Source of the DNA: Sphaeroforma arctica JP610
Lineage: Eukaryota; Opisthokonta; Ichthyosporea; Ichthyophonida
Length of the DNA stretch: 24,585 bases
Assembly: GCF_001186125.1 (NCBI RefSeq)
Contig: NW_014040401.1
Coordinates: forward strand, 34,039 to 58,623
Reading direction: 5' to 3'
Positions 1 through 9,400 of this stretch are shown here, one piece after another. Numbering within the stretch: the first letter of the stretch is position 1; each line of letters opens with the position of its first letter. The position numbers and the translations under genes are program-made. A model generated the notes under the pieces. The model was not told where the DNA came from, did no database searches, and saw only the letters and a list, made by a program, of their open reading frames with translations.

Positions 1-1182
1 ATATATATATAAGGGGCCAGGGGCTGTACCGCTGTAGATGTGGGAGTGTGGACTGTGGACTGTGGACTGTAGCCGTTGGTCCGGTGAAATAAACACGTCA
101 TGGACGGGGTGTGAAAAAAATCTAACATATTTCTTGTGGGAATGTGGGACCTTGGGGACTTGGCCAATGGCCACTCTCCTCTGTCGAGTGGACCTTGGGC
201 TTGGCCGCTTCGCTTAGGTCACGTTCATGATAAAATTGCCTGGTTTCAATTCACTAACTACTAACAAAATCGTTCAGACTGAAGGATGACTGTACTCCAA
301 ACTCTATTTTTATCCAATGTAAATGAATACGCACTTCTTGTTTCAGCTCTTTTGCGTCCGACCGTCCGTGACTCCGTGCGAATACATGTCATAAATATAT
401 ATTTACTCCGAACAACAAGTTTAGAGTCATGAAAATTCTGGTGATATTTAGTATTGTCAGATATTTGTTCACTAAATTGTCGTCGGCTACCCCTTAAACT
501 TTAATATAAACCAATAGGAGCGCTCATGTTCTATTTTAAGATGGTTTACGATATATTATAACACAAAACTCTTTTGTTGTTTTTTAACTGTCTGTTCAGA
601 ACTTTAGTTATACCAGTGCTCTTTTCTTATTTTTTGAGTACGTCATTGGTTCAAGTCGTCAAGATTTGGGAGAAACGATCATTTTGACATTTTGTACCTC
701 TAGAAAAATTATAAGACTCGGATAATAATGGTTACAGTGAACACTACGAGAATTTTTGTTTGACGCGCACACTCTAGTGGACTACACGGTATTTCCTTTT
801 TTTTTAAGTCAAATATATATCAATAATTATAATATTTTTGATATATATTTGAGTGGTGTATCGTTCAGCTGTTCATTTAGTCTGACGTCGAATATCAGTC
901 TTACATTAATATATTTTTATTTGAAAAGCATTTTCAAGTCGGAAACATTTACAGCAGGACATCAAGACTGTATTCAGAATACAGAATCCAAGGGGAATAG
1001 ACAGCACAAATCTCACTAATCAGCAAACACATAAAACAAATACAGTAACACAAACTTTATCGCACATTGCAGAAAGTATCAAGCCTAAGAAATTCTGCTT
1101 GAGGCCTGTATATGCATGGTAGTTTGTGAACTGAATAGAGTTTAAAATATAAATTTAATCTTTACTCCAATTTGGAAAAGGG
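1..1182. other. Upstream region of the zinc-finger gene, no gene seen
   Basis: This stretch opens with a short AT dinucleotide run, followed at 47-67 by three copies of a 7-bp unit (TGTGGAC). The rest is AT-rich and has no coding block I recognise on either strand. It must contain the promoter and 5' leader of the zinc-finger gene, but I cannot place a TATA box or start site with confidence. A pyrimidine-rich tract ending in CAG at about 336-345 could be a splice acceptor of an upstream leader exon; this is only a possibility. Confidence 0.5.
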
Positions 1183-3237
1183 ATGCATGAATCAAAGCTG
1201 GAAGACAAGCCCTATCGCTGTGAGTACACTGGATGTAGGGCTGCATTTATTCATCACTCTGCACTAAAGACACACTCGTATACCCACAGTGGAGAACGTC
1301 CATATCGATGCGAGTACCGTGGCTGCGATGCATCCTTCGCCCACCCTTCCAATTTAGCCACTCACAAGCGTATACATACAGGGGAAAAGCCGTACGTCTG
1401 CAAGGAAGAAGGTTGTACAGCTGCATTTGCTCAGAGTAGCAATCTGACACGTCATATTCGTTCACATACTAAGCAGAAGCCATATGTTTGCGAGGTGTGC
1501 AAGGCCCGATATTCGTCTGTGCGCTCCAGAAGTCGGCATATGCTGACGCATGATGCTGTTGCGCACTCTAGTAGCACTGTACGCGCAAGAGCAGCGACAG
1601 CCACAGGTAGGAAGCGGTTGAGTGATGCAGGTGTTGTTTTCAGCGCTGGTGAGAGTGAGAATGTTAAGACTGATGAGGATGAAAGCAAAGATGATGATGG
1701 TGCATATACGCGAGTTGATGAATGTGCAGCGGTGGTACCGTCACTTCTCAGTAAACGTAAGAGGTACTCAATATCACATCCATACGCGGGTGCTCATCCC
1801 CGTGTAGACCGGGTAGATTCGTGCACTCATATGTATGGGCAAGCACTGACACGTTCTGCCATGTACGTGGACGCGTCGCTTTCATCGAGAAGGGCACACT
1901 TGCTATATGACGATGAGAATGTTGACGGTTTGGATACGGAGATGGAGGGGTCCAATTTTTATTCGGAAGCACGATCTTATATCCATACTAGCGACGTTGA
2001 TGCAGTAGAAGTGGAGAAGGGCCATGTAGAATCGATAGGCCACTCTACTGGTTTAGATAAGGGAGCTTTGCGCATGTCAAGCGACAATCCTTCAGCTGTA
2101 GTTGATTCTGATGAGGGTGGTACACACTATGCAAATACTCCTGCTAAGTATAAAACTGAGGCTACACGGATGTCAGTTGATAGTATGTTGATGCCATCAT
2201 CTCGACAGTGGTCAGATATACCCGAGCAGCATTCTATTCCTGAACAGCCACATTCCGAACTGCATCGATATGTGCCTCCAGCATGTCGTGAGTTGAATGA
2301 CGCTGACACAAGAGCTGACCATTTTGATTCTAAGCCTTCACTGATCAGATACGATGGCCTAGGTACATCACTCATTCATACGCCTACACAAAGGCAGCGC
2401 CAACGGCGCAGCACTATTTCGTCATCTAATGATTACACGGGGGATTCGGCACGCCCAGACGGTAGCAATCTAAGGATGCCCGCGAATATCAACAGTAACT
2501 ACAATCAGTATAATCAGACACTCACTCAAGCACAGATACATGCCCAGGCGAAGGCAGATGCACGCGCTCGTGGAAGTCAACACGCGTCAGTGCAGTCCGC
2601 TTGTGTGCCTGATAGAGTATCAGATGTAATTGTGAGTTCTTCATATCCGGCAATTGATGATATAAAGTGGGCTCGTTCGCGGAGAGCTTCGAAGAAACAC
2701 AGAGATAGTGGTGTAGATCTTGATGAAGATATGGAGATGGCACACGAAATTTGTGTCCGATATGAGTTTCAACAGCAGCGGCAGCAACGAATGTCTATGG
2801 ACAATGAATCCGATGTACGTACGACTGTAGGTAGAAACATCACGAAGAGTGTGAGTGCGCAAGAGAATGCACGACGTGGTACAAAAACCAGTAGAAGGGA
2901 GAAGTCGAGCTATACCTCGCCACATTTAACAGATCAGTGGGAAGACTGTTTGGAGCATACAAAGCAAAACGTGACAATACAGTCTCCCGTACAATACAGG
3001 ACATCAGTCCAAACTTCGCATTCGCCATATCGGACTGATAGTGAGGTACCTAGGTTTAACAATAAGAATGACCAAGGATTATGTAGAGAAGAATCTCGTG
3101 CTACTGTTACATCACAAGCGCAGGATCACGATGCGCCGGAGGGCAATCGCTTACCGAGCGACAGTGAGGCGCCACCACAACACCGCTCGAGTTTGAACAT
3201 GCTGGTGGAGGTGCTGCAAAATCTAGTTAAGTCGTAG
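1183..3237 (+). CDS. C2H2 zinc-finger protein, four tandem fingers, long polar C-terminal region
   Basis: This is a 684-residue open frame without introns. Four C2H2 fingers lie at about residues 13-35, 43-65, 73-95 and 103-123. The first three have C-x4-C-x12-H-x3-H spacing (TFIIIA/GLI/ZIC-like) and the fourth has C-x2-C. Fingers are joined by Krueppel-type linkers (HSGERPY, HTGEKPY, HTKQKPY), which is the usual layout of a sequence-specific DNA-binding protein acting in the nucleus. A basic KRKR cluster at 191-194 and another basic patch (RRASKKHR) near residue 500 could be nuclear localisation signals. The remaining 550 residues are rich in S, D, E, R, H and Q and look disordered, ending in a short amphipathic segment (LNMLVEVLQNLVKS). 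The start is the first in-frame ATG after a stop at 1156-1158, and finger 1 begins only 10 residues later. An upstream coding exon joined by splicing cannot be excluded. Target genes are unknown. The gene converges with the SET-domain gene. Confidence 0.9.
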   Translation: MHESKLEDKPYRCEYTGCRAAFIHHSALKTHSYTHSGERPYRCEYRGCDASFAHPSNLATHKRIHTGEKPYVCKEEGCTAAFAQSSNLTRHIRSHTKQKPYVCEVCKARYSSVRSRSRHMLTHDAVAHSSSTVRARAATATGRKRLSDAGVVFSAGESENVKTDEDESKDDDGAYTRVDECAAVVPSLLSKRKRYSISHPYAGAHPRVDRVDSCTHMYGQALTRSAMYVDASLSSRRAHLLYDDENVDGLDTEMEGSNFYSEARSYIHTSDVDAVEVEKGHVESIGHSTGLDKGALRMSSDNPSAVVDSDEGGTHYANTPAKYKTEATRMSVDSMLMPSSRQWSDIPEQHSIPEQPHSELHRYVPPACRELNDADTRADHFDSKPSLIRYDGLGTSLIHTPTQRQRQRRSTISSSNDYTGDSARPDGSNLRMPANINSNYNQYNQTLTQAQIHAQAKADARARGSQHASVQSACVPDRVSDVIVSSSYPAIDDIKWARSRRASKKHRDSGVDLDEDMEMAHEICVRYEFQQQRQQRMSMDNESDVRTTVGRNITKSVSAQENARRGTKTSRREKSSYTSPHLTDQWEDCLEHTKQNVTIQSPVQYRTSVQTSHSPYRTDSEVPRFNNKNDQGLCREESRATVTSQAQDHDAPEGNRLPSDSEAPPQHRSSLNMLVEVLQNLVKS

Positions 3238-3732
3238 GTCCAGGTCATTGACCCTGTTGCTGCGAAAAGAAAAGCACTTAACGAAGACCATGTTAATGGG
3301 CCCTGATGCACAATGGAGTGTGCCGCGGTACAAGAATTGCATTTCATGGAAAAAGTGTTTCGGGCATAACAAGATTGTCCGAGGTCGGCTAGATATATTT
3401 ACAAACTCTTCCTCTTGATGCGTTCAACGTCATTGATTGTCTGCGAACTCCAGTCGTGTGAGAAAACGGTGAAGATGAAGTGTGCCGTATATACAATTGA
3501 ATAGTGTGTTCGAGAAATGACTAGTAAATCTAATATACGGGCAGATTAAATATGGGGTAACTATGTCTCAACCCCTCTAGACTATAATTTTAATACATTT
3601 ATATATATGACTGAATAATTAAATTATTATCCGAATCCCGTCCTGTATACTTTCTCGCTTTGAAACTTCACCTCCTTTGCTTGTTCAAGTTTGGATACAT
3701 TATATAATGCAAGTGCACCACAGGTAATATTC
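3238..3732. other. Convergent 3' flank between zinc-finger and SET-domain genes
   Basis: The stretch follows the zinc-finger stop codon and is AT-rich between about 3520 and 3640. No coding block is recognisable. It should hold the 3' UTR and polyadenylation signal of the zinc-finger gene and, on the other strand, possibly the distal 3' UTR of the SET gene. I do not see a clear canonical poly(A) signal that I would assign. Confidence 0.4.
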
Positions 3733-4227
3733 TCATACAATGTTAGCTTTTCTCTCCCGTCTCCTATACGAGGAGCACATTGAGACGTATATCCATGTTG
3801 CCATATCTCCAGCCCTTTTACTACCAGCAGCAAGATATCTTCTATAGCGGTGGCGGATCATGATTGGCGACTGCCTGTATTTGCATGACGCTTCCAGTAC
3901 ACATTGCAACTTTGCGTCGTACCGATGCAACAATAATTGTTTGTCACATTCTCCTTCGCTTATAAGCGCCAACTTGCGTTGCAGACCAGGTGTAGTACAT
4001 CTCCGACAATCAGTAAGGGCACCTTTGCAAAGAGCTTTTTGCACCATAGGGTATCGGTCTGCATTTCCTGCGATAGTCACTAAAATTAAAACTAGAACAA
4101 GTTCTCCTATAGCACTGAGAAGACCGCAATCTCTATATATATATCGTGACTCGCAGAGCGGGATCTCGTGCGAGGACTGTCTACACCCCCTCTTCATGCT
4201 CCTCTTCCTCCTCACTTTCTTCTCCAT
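3733..4227 (-). CDS. Unassigned open frame with a hydrophobic segment and cysteine-rich stretch
   Basis: The minus strand is open for 164 codons. I do not recognise the product. A hydrophobic run (LVLVLILVTIAG) is followed by a cysteine-containing segment with roughly seven Cys in 65 residues, which would fit an uncleaved signal or anchor followed by a small extracellular domain. Against a real gene: the frame overlaps the last 47 bases of the SET gene's final exon in another frame, lies where that gene's 3' UTR is expected, and an opposing plus-strand frame of similar length covers the same DNA. It could be a small separate gene, an exon, or chance. Confidence 0.2.
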   Translation of the reverse strand: MEKKVRRKRSMKRGCRQSSHEIPLCESRYIYRDCGLLSAIGELVLVLILVTIAGNADRYPMVQKALCKGALTDCRRCTTPGLQRKLALISEGECDKQLLLHRYDAKLQCVLEASCKYRQSPIMIRHRYRRYLAAGSKRAGDMATWIYVSMCSSYRRRERKANIV

Positions 4228-5736
4228 CTGGCACGGGCAAAAATTTAACTATCTCACCCAAAGCCTCGTTGAGTAGATCCACCTGTCCCTTCACATATAG
4301 AGCTGCTTGTACTTTCCTGGTGTGATGCGTATGCGGCGTACTCTCGCCCTTAACATTGCTATTTAAAGTCTCAAGAATCCATGAGAGATCCCCCAGTATT
4401 TCCAGCTTGTGTCCCAACTGTGCTTTCAACACGTCCAATTCATCGATGCCGATTTCTATGGGCTCCTCATCGGTAGGAATATGCGCCATGCCACACACGG
4501 CCATGGATAACAACAATTCTTGGTTAAGAATAGGCTCCTGTACATGAGGTGAAAGGGTTGATACGCATCAATAAGAGTTACGAACAAGAGCGTGTATATG
4601 AATATGGGTGAACCCTTGCACAAAAAAACCCCCTATTCGGATGAATTGCTATGTGGTCAGAGACTTATAGGGTCATCTGCGCAACTTTATGCCGTGTGAT
4701 AAGCGCATCTGTTTGAGATGATATTGATCGTAAATCCTCCGGCATGTAATCGTGGTAGTCAAATACGTACTAAGCGTCGATACACACGCTGTTACCCCCT
4801 ATTATATTCCGCCCACACCTGCTCATTTCATAAGCGTTCTTACTAGATCAGGCTATAGTATGCGAAACAGTTCTAAATGCGATGATATACACACACCACA
4901 GCTCAAATCTATCACAATCAAAACATCTCACGCCATGACATACCTCCGCGCTGCCTGTGACCAAGTACAAGGGCCCCACACTTAAGTTACCATTCGGACG
5001 CACAGCAACGGGCACCTCCATGTCACGTAATATAGCGACTTTGGCCTCGTCAACCTCCTTGCTGACGGCTGGAGATCCTACGCGCAGAGCGACCACATCC
5101 TGGACAGGCGTAACATGCAGCCTATTGTCAGTAGGGCTATAGATTTGACGGTGAAGGTAACTTTGGAATCACTTGTAGGCGTATGGATTCTATTCGTGCC
5201 AACTTGCGAGTACATAGGGTCAGTGCGTTGATTTGTTAGTTAGTAGAAACATCCGAAGTTCACGTGCCTATACAGATAGGTGCACACTTGGGCCACAGCA
5301 GTATTCTAACTGATGACTGGCGATTTGCACGCTCCAGGTTACCATGTCCATAAACTGAGGATAGTCTCAGATATTGAGCGTTTCGATGAACCGGTATGTG
5401 AGTAAAATTAGGTACCTTGTGCCCTGTACCGGTTCCGCAGAATCCATGACTGAGGAAAAGCTCCTCCACAGTTTTGTAGCCATAGTTGTTAAACACCTCA
5501 TCCCCCTCTTTGTGTTCTTTATCCTTGTTTGAGAACAGCACATGCTTCTTCTCGTCGCTGGCAAGTTCCCACATGACCGTCTCGCCATGCACGTGGTTTA
5601 GTAGGTCTAAGAAAGGCACCATTACACCCAGAGATCCAGTCTGAGCCGATTCTGTACGTAAGCCGGGATGAGTTTTCGTTAGGTCTAAAAATGCACGATT
5701 ACTCACCCCGAGATTCGGTCTGAGACGATACTGTAC
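4181..5736 (-). CDS. SET-domain lysine methyltransferase, Rubisco-LSMT/SETD3/SETD4/SETD6-like (5' part not found)
   Basis: Three coding blocks on the minus strand belong to one gene. Block a (about 5736 or 5706 down to 5416) has a VSNRAF segment, the SET core VPFLDLLNH (the NH motif that contacts the methyl donor S-adenosylmethionine) and NYGYKTVEELFLSHGF, matching the NYG-x-K-x-x-E-E-L-x-x-x-x-G-F signature of LSMT-type SET proteins. Block b (5099-4944) begins DVVALRVG and runs into the helical substrate-binding region. Block c (4537-4181) holds the C-terminal helices (RKVQAALYVKGQVDLL) and ends in an acidic tail (EESEEEEEHEEGV). Donors and acceptors with GT/AG ends keep phase 0 between blocks, leaving introns of about 316 and 406 bp. 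Such enzymes methylate lysine or histidine on non-histone proteins; the substrate is not predictable here. The N-terminal half of the SET domain is not found upstream before the RMDN gene, so the gene is incomplete in this window, misassembled, or has exons I cannot see. The upstream edge of block a lies in a tandem repeat and is uncertain. Confidence 0.75.
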
Positions 5737-5842
5737 CTGAATTCGGGATGAGTAATTCGATAGGTTTTAGAAAGACACCGTCACACCCAGGGCACGGGTC
5801 TGAGGATTGCGCAACTACAAATCGCGATGAAAATGAGTTGTA
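5602..5842. repeat. Degenerate ~80-bp tandem repeat overlapping the SET core exon
   Basis: Three consecutive units start with TAGGTCTAA or TAGGTTTTAG at 5602, 5680 and 5761, giving periods of 78 and 81 bp, both multiples of three. Each unit carries an ACACCCAG/ACCCCGAG-like block, a GGTCTGAG-like block and a CGGGATGAG-like block. On the minus strand the first unit encodes VPFLDLLNH of the SET core and the second encodes VSNRAFLDL. A more distant piece of the same sequence (ACACCCAGATAACAAGTCTAAGAAA) appears near 5860-5885. Confidence 0.75.
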
Positions 5843-6084
5843 AGCAAAAATATTCCACTACACCCAGATAACAAGTCTAAGAAATTTCTGTACAATTTAA
5901 TTTCAATTATTTGTGGCAACAGAATATTGTCTAAACACGGTAGCACTACATCACGGAGATGATTGTGAATCAACAGGTACAAGAAAAACAACATCACAGA
6001 CAGAGATGCAGTATTTACTGATTCTAGTTACAATAATTCATACACTAACTTCAAATACACCCACTTATATATGCATATATTATA

Positions 6085-6090
<6 letters not shown>
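5843..6090. other. Intergenic stretch between SET and RMDN genes, nothing recognised
   Basis: No coding block is recognisable on either strand. Since the SET and RMDN genes point away from each other, this stretch and the following 400 bases would be the place for both 5' ends, but neither first exon could be identified. Confidence 0.4.
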
Positions 6091-6134
<44 letters not shown>

Positions 6135-6156
6135 NTATATATATATATATTGTGTN

Positions 6157-6186
<30 letters not shown>
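6091..6186. repeat. (TA)n microsatellite with two unresolved bases
   Basis: Nearly pure TA dinucleotides run for about 95 bp, interrupted by N at 6135 and 6156. The ambiguous bases suggest that assembly or polishing struggled here, so the true length is unreliable. Confidence 0.95.
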
Positions 6187-6189
<3 letters not shown>

Positions 6190-6195
6190 ATATAT

Positions 6196-6233
6196 TGTTT
6201 GTTCGTTTGTATGTTTGTTTGTTTGTTTGTTTG
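6196..6233. repeat. (GTTT)n microsatellite
   Basis: About nine tandem GTTT units lie immediately after the TA run, with two interruptions (GTTC and GTAT). Confidence 0.9.
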
Positions 6234-6499
6234 TCTTCATTGCAGGTTCTATCTTAGTATTCTTTTTGACATAAAATATAAGGAAATGAACATCCATTAC
6301 CATGTTTTTTGTATATATGACAATGCGTGGTACACTATCGTTTGGAATGTAGTGATGTAAACATGTGCCAACAGTAGATTAAGTTTTCTGCACACAGTTA
6401 GCAATTTACGCCCTCTATTACTACATACGACTAAGTTCCCAAGTTAGTGCCTATCGATCTAACCTATTTATTTGTTGCTTCCTCTCTGGACCAACACAG
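6234..6499. other. Flank or intron upstream of the first recognised RMDN exon
   Basis: AT-rich sequence without a recognisable coding block, ending in a pyrimidine-rich tract and ACACAG, which serves as a good splice acceptor for the exon at 6500. It is therefore most likely the 3' part of an intron. Confidence 0.5.
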
Positions 6500-9400
6500 A
6501 CTCACGCATACCTTGTCGAGTACATAAAGAACAACCCAACGGATGCGGACGCACTCTGGCGGTACGCGCGCGCGTGTCACGACATGGCCACAGTAACTGC
6601 AGACAAGGAGAAGAAGAAGGCCTACGTCTACGAAGCACACGAGGTTGCGAAACAGGTGTGTGGGCACACCTTATTCGAAGAGAATGAAGGGTGTGTGGTG
6701 TTGCATATTTAAAAAATTTAAAAATGCAGTTCTGGCTCGTTTGGCCTTCCTGGGTCATAGTGGGTCCTGTGTGCAAGTACAAGTCAAACGCCCCTCAAAG
6801 TCCGTCTACAAGACCAGGTTTTGGTTGAGGGCATGGGTGTGTGTGTGTTAGTATATCTTATGTGTGTTAGTTCTCTATACTTATAGTGGTGTGTGTGTGT
6901 TAGTATATTTTATGTGTGTTAGTTCTCTATACTTATAGTGGTGTGTGTGTGTTGGTATATTTGTTGTGTGTTAGGTCTCTATACTTCTAGATGTGTGTGA
7001 GTGTTAGTATATTTGATGTGTGTTAGTTCTCTATACTTATAGTGGTATGTGTGTGTTGGTATATTTGATGTGTGTTAGTTCTCTATACTTATAGTGGTGT
7101 GTGAGTGTTGGTGTATTTGATATGTGTTAGTTTTCTATACTTATAGTGGTGTGTGAGTGTTGGTATATTTGATGTGTGTTAGTTCTCTATACTTATAATG
7201 GTGTGTGTGTTGGTATATTTGATGTATGTTAGTTCTCTATACTTATAGTGGTGTGTGAGTGCAGGTCCGATACGTTGCGTTCTACTGCTCAATGGGTGTG
7301 CGTGTTCGTCGATTGAGGTCGACGTCTGCGCTCTGGTTGTACTTGGTCCGTTCAAGCTTATCGATCACTAAGCCCAATTAATGGGTTGATAGATTTGGTA
7401 TCTGCGACTACCATGACAGCTGGGTACCCAACAATGATCCTCTGCTCTACGTGTAGTTTTTAACAGCTTGGTAGTTTTATATCTAGACATGCTTGTCGTC
7501 ACCAGGCGGACTGTGTGCAGACATTTTTACCAAACACACCCTATTGCCTGCGGTTGAATTGCGCACTCCTCTCGAATATTGGGTGGTACAACCAATCCCC
7601 GTTGCTATGTCTGATGGTTTAGTTTAGATGTATCGACCAATCACCTAGAGGCACATCTAGAATGGTCAGCTGGTATCACTCTAGGTCTGCATGCTTGTAC
7701 ACAAGCACAGACGTATTTGCTGCACCTTGAAGTACGAAGCAATCATACCGTATATCAAAAATTCACCTGTCTATATACAAATTGGTTTATACACTACCAA
7801 TTCACGTATACATACTTGCACAAACGCATATTTGTACGTATACGGGGATGTATGCACACGAACACTCGAATGGGTAGAAACAGCAGGCAAGAAAACGCGC
7901 ATACATATCTGCATCCGAACATGCAATTTTACACGCACGGTTGCGGAAAGCATCTCTAAAAACACATCTTCATAAACAATACCGTAAACAGGCCCTCGAG
8001 TTGGCACCCACCAACTTTGCGTGTCATAAATGGTATGCTATCACTCTCAGCTCAATCGGTGACTACGAGGGTACCAAAAGCACCATTGAGAACGCGTTCC
8101 CTGTGAGAAAGCACTTCGAAAAGGCTCTAGAGCTCTCCCCTGGCGATGCAACTACAAGTCATCTGCTGGGACTATGGCATTATACTATCGCCGATATGTC
8201 GTGGTATGAAACTGTGTGTCTGTGAGCACTTACTTACCTGTATAGTCAGCTTGTTTCACATATGTGAAATCGAATGCAGCAAAAACTATCACACTCAGGT
8301 GTATACGGATTTTCATTCGTCGTCCGTCTGTGGTGAGTGTGTGCTCGATTGTGTTTTTGCCGTAATCAGTGTAGATAAATACATCAATCCACCTCCATAT
8401 ACAGTGTCTTCAGGCATTGTGTATCTGAATAACGAGCATCTGTACACCCGAATCTCATTGTACTCTTGGCAGTTATGTAGGTAAAACTTGGTTGATATGC
8501 GGAATTTCTTAGTTAGCGCGTGTGTAAACAATAGCCCGCGATCTCGTGTCGGTAGACTGTTTGTCTGGCAAGTAGACTAATCGCCACCGACACTACTCAT
8601 CAGTCCACATGCTTTTGTCTGTGCATTCAATTACTGTAATCAAAATGTCCTATAAAATGGCTGCATAATCACGTGTGTACCTATTCTGAGCTTATGCTGA
8701 TGAAAAGGACGTTGCACCCTCACATCGCTCGCGCTTTTACAAAACCCAATTGTTTGCTTATAATTATGTACGTTTCAATATATCCGTATGACGCATGCTA
8801 TGCCGCTATTTTTATTTTCCATCGATTGTGACCGAAACAGTCACTTTCAGGAATACAATATGAAATGATTCAACCACAAACAGTCCATTTTTCCCAACAT
8901 TTGTGTGAAGGGGATTGTCTACGATTACAAGATGTATGTATCCGAACCTTTATTATCACATCTCCAAACAGGTACGTGAGGAAAATCGCGGCCACTATAT
9001 TTGCGTCGCCTCCGGAATCCACGTACGAAGCAGCGCGTGATTGTTTTGCGCAGGCCGAGGCGTCTGAACCTGGTTTTTATCTTAAAAACGCTCTCATGCT
9101 CGGCAAGGCTTACGCCGCAATCGGAGATAGTGCTCAGGCCAAGGTACGCCCTGAAGTTTGTAACATTACCAGCGTTTTCAATATTGCGCGCTATATAATC
9201 TGTGCTATACAGCTCCTATGTGGGCGTACAGTATCGGCTACTTGCTTTACATACCTATTTGAGCACATTGCAGTAGGCTTTTTCGTTCCTTACAACTATG
9301 AGACATTTCTGAATCCATATGCTATAGAACCGACAATGCTCTGGAAGATTTGTACTAGCTACCGATTCCGAGATTTGTGTCTTGTCCTTGTGTACATGTG

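Noticed and set aside
756-1019. 87-codon open frame upstream of the zinc-finger gene
   Set aside because: AT-rich, low-complexity product with no domain and no support from context.
3860-4276. 138-codon plus-strand open frame
   Set aside because: Lies antisense to the end of the SET gene and to the cysteine-rich frame; the part over 4181-4276 is simply the antisense of the acidic tail codons.
5913-6257. 114-codon open frame over the microsatellites
   Set aside because: Most of it is an Ile-Tyr run from the TA repeat, with unresolved bases.
7691-7975. Overlapping open frames in RMDN intron 1
   Set aside because: No domain; they lie between two firmly placed exons and show no coding character.
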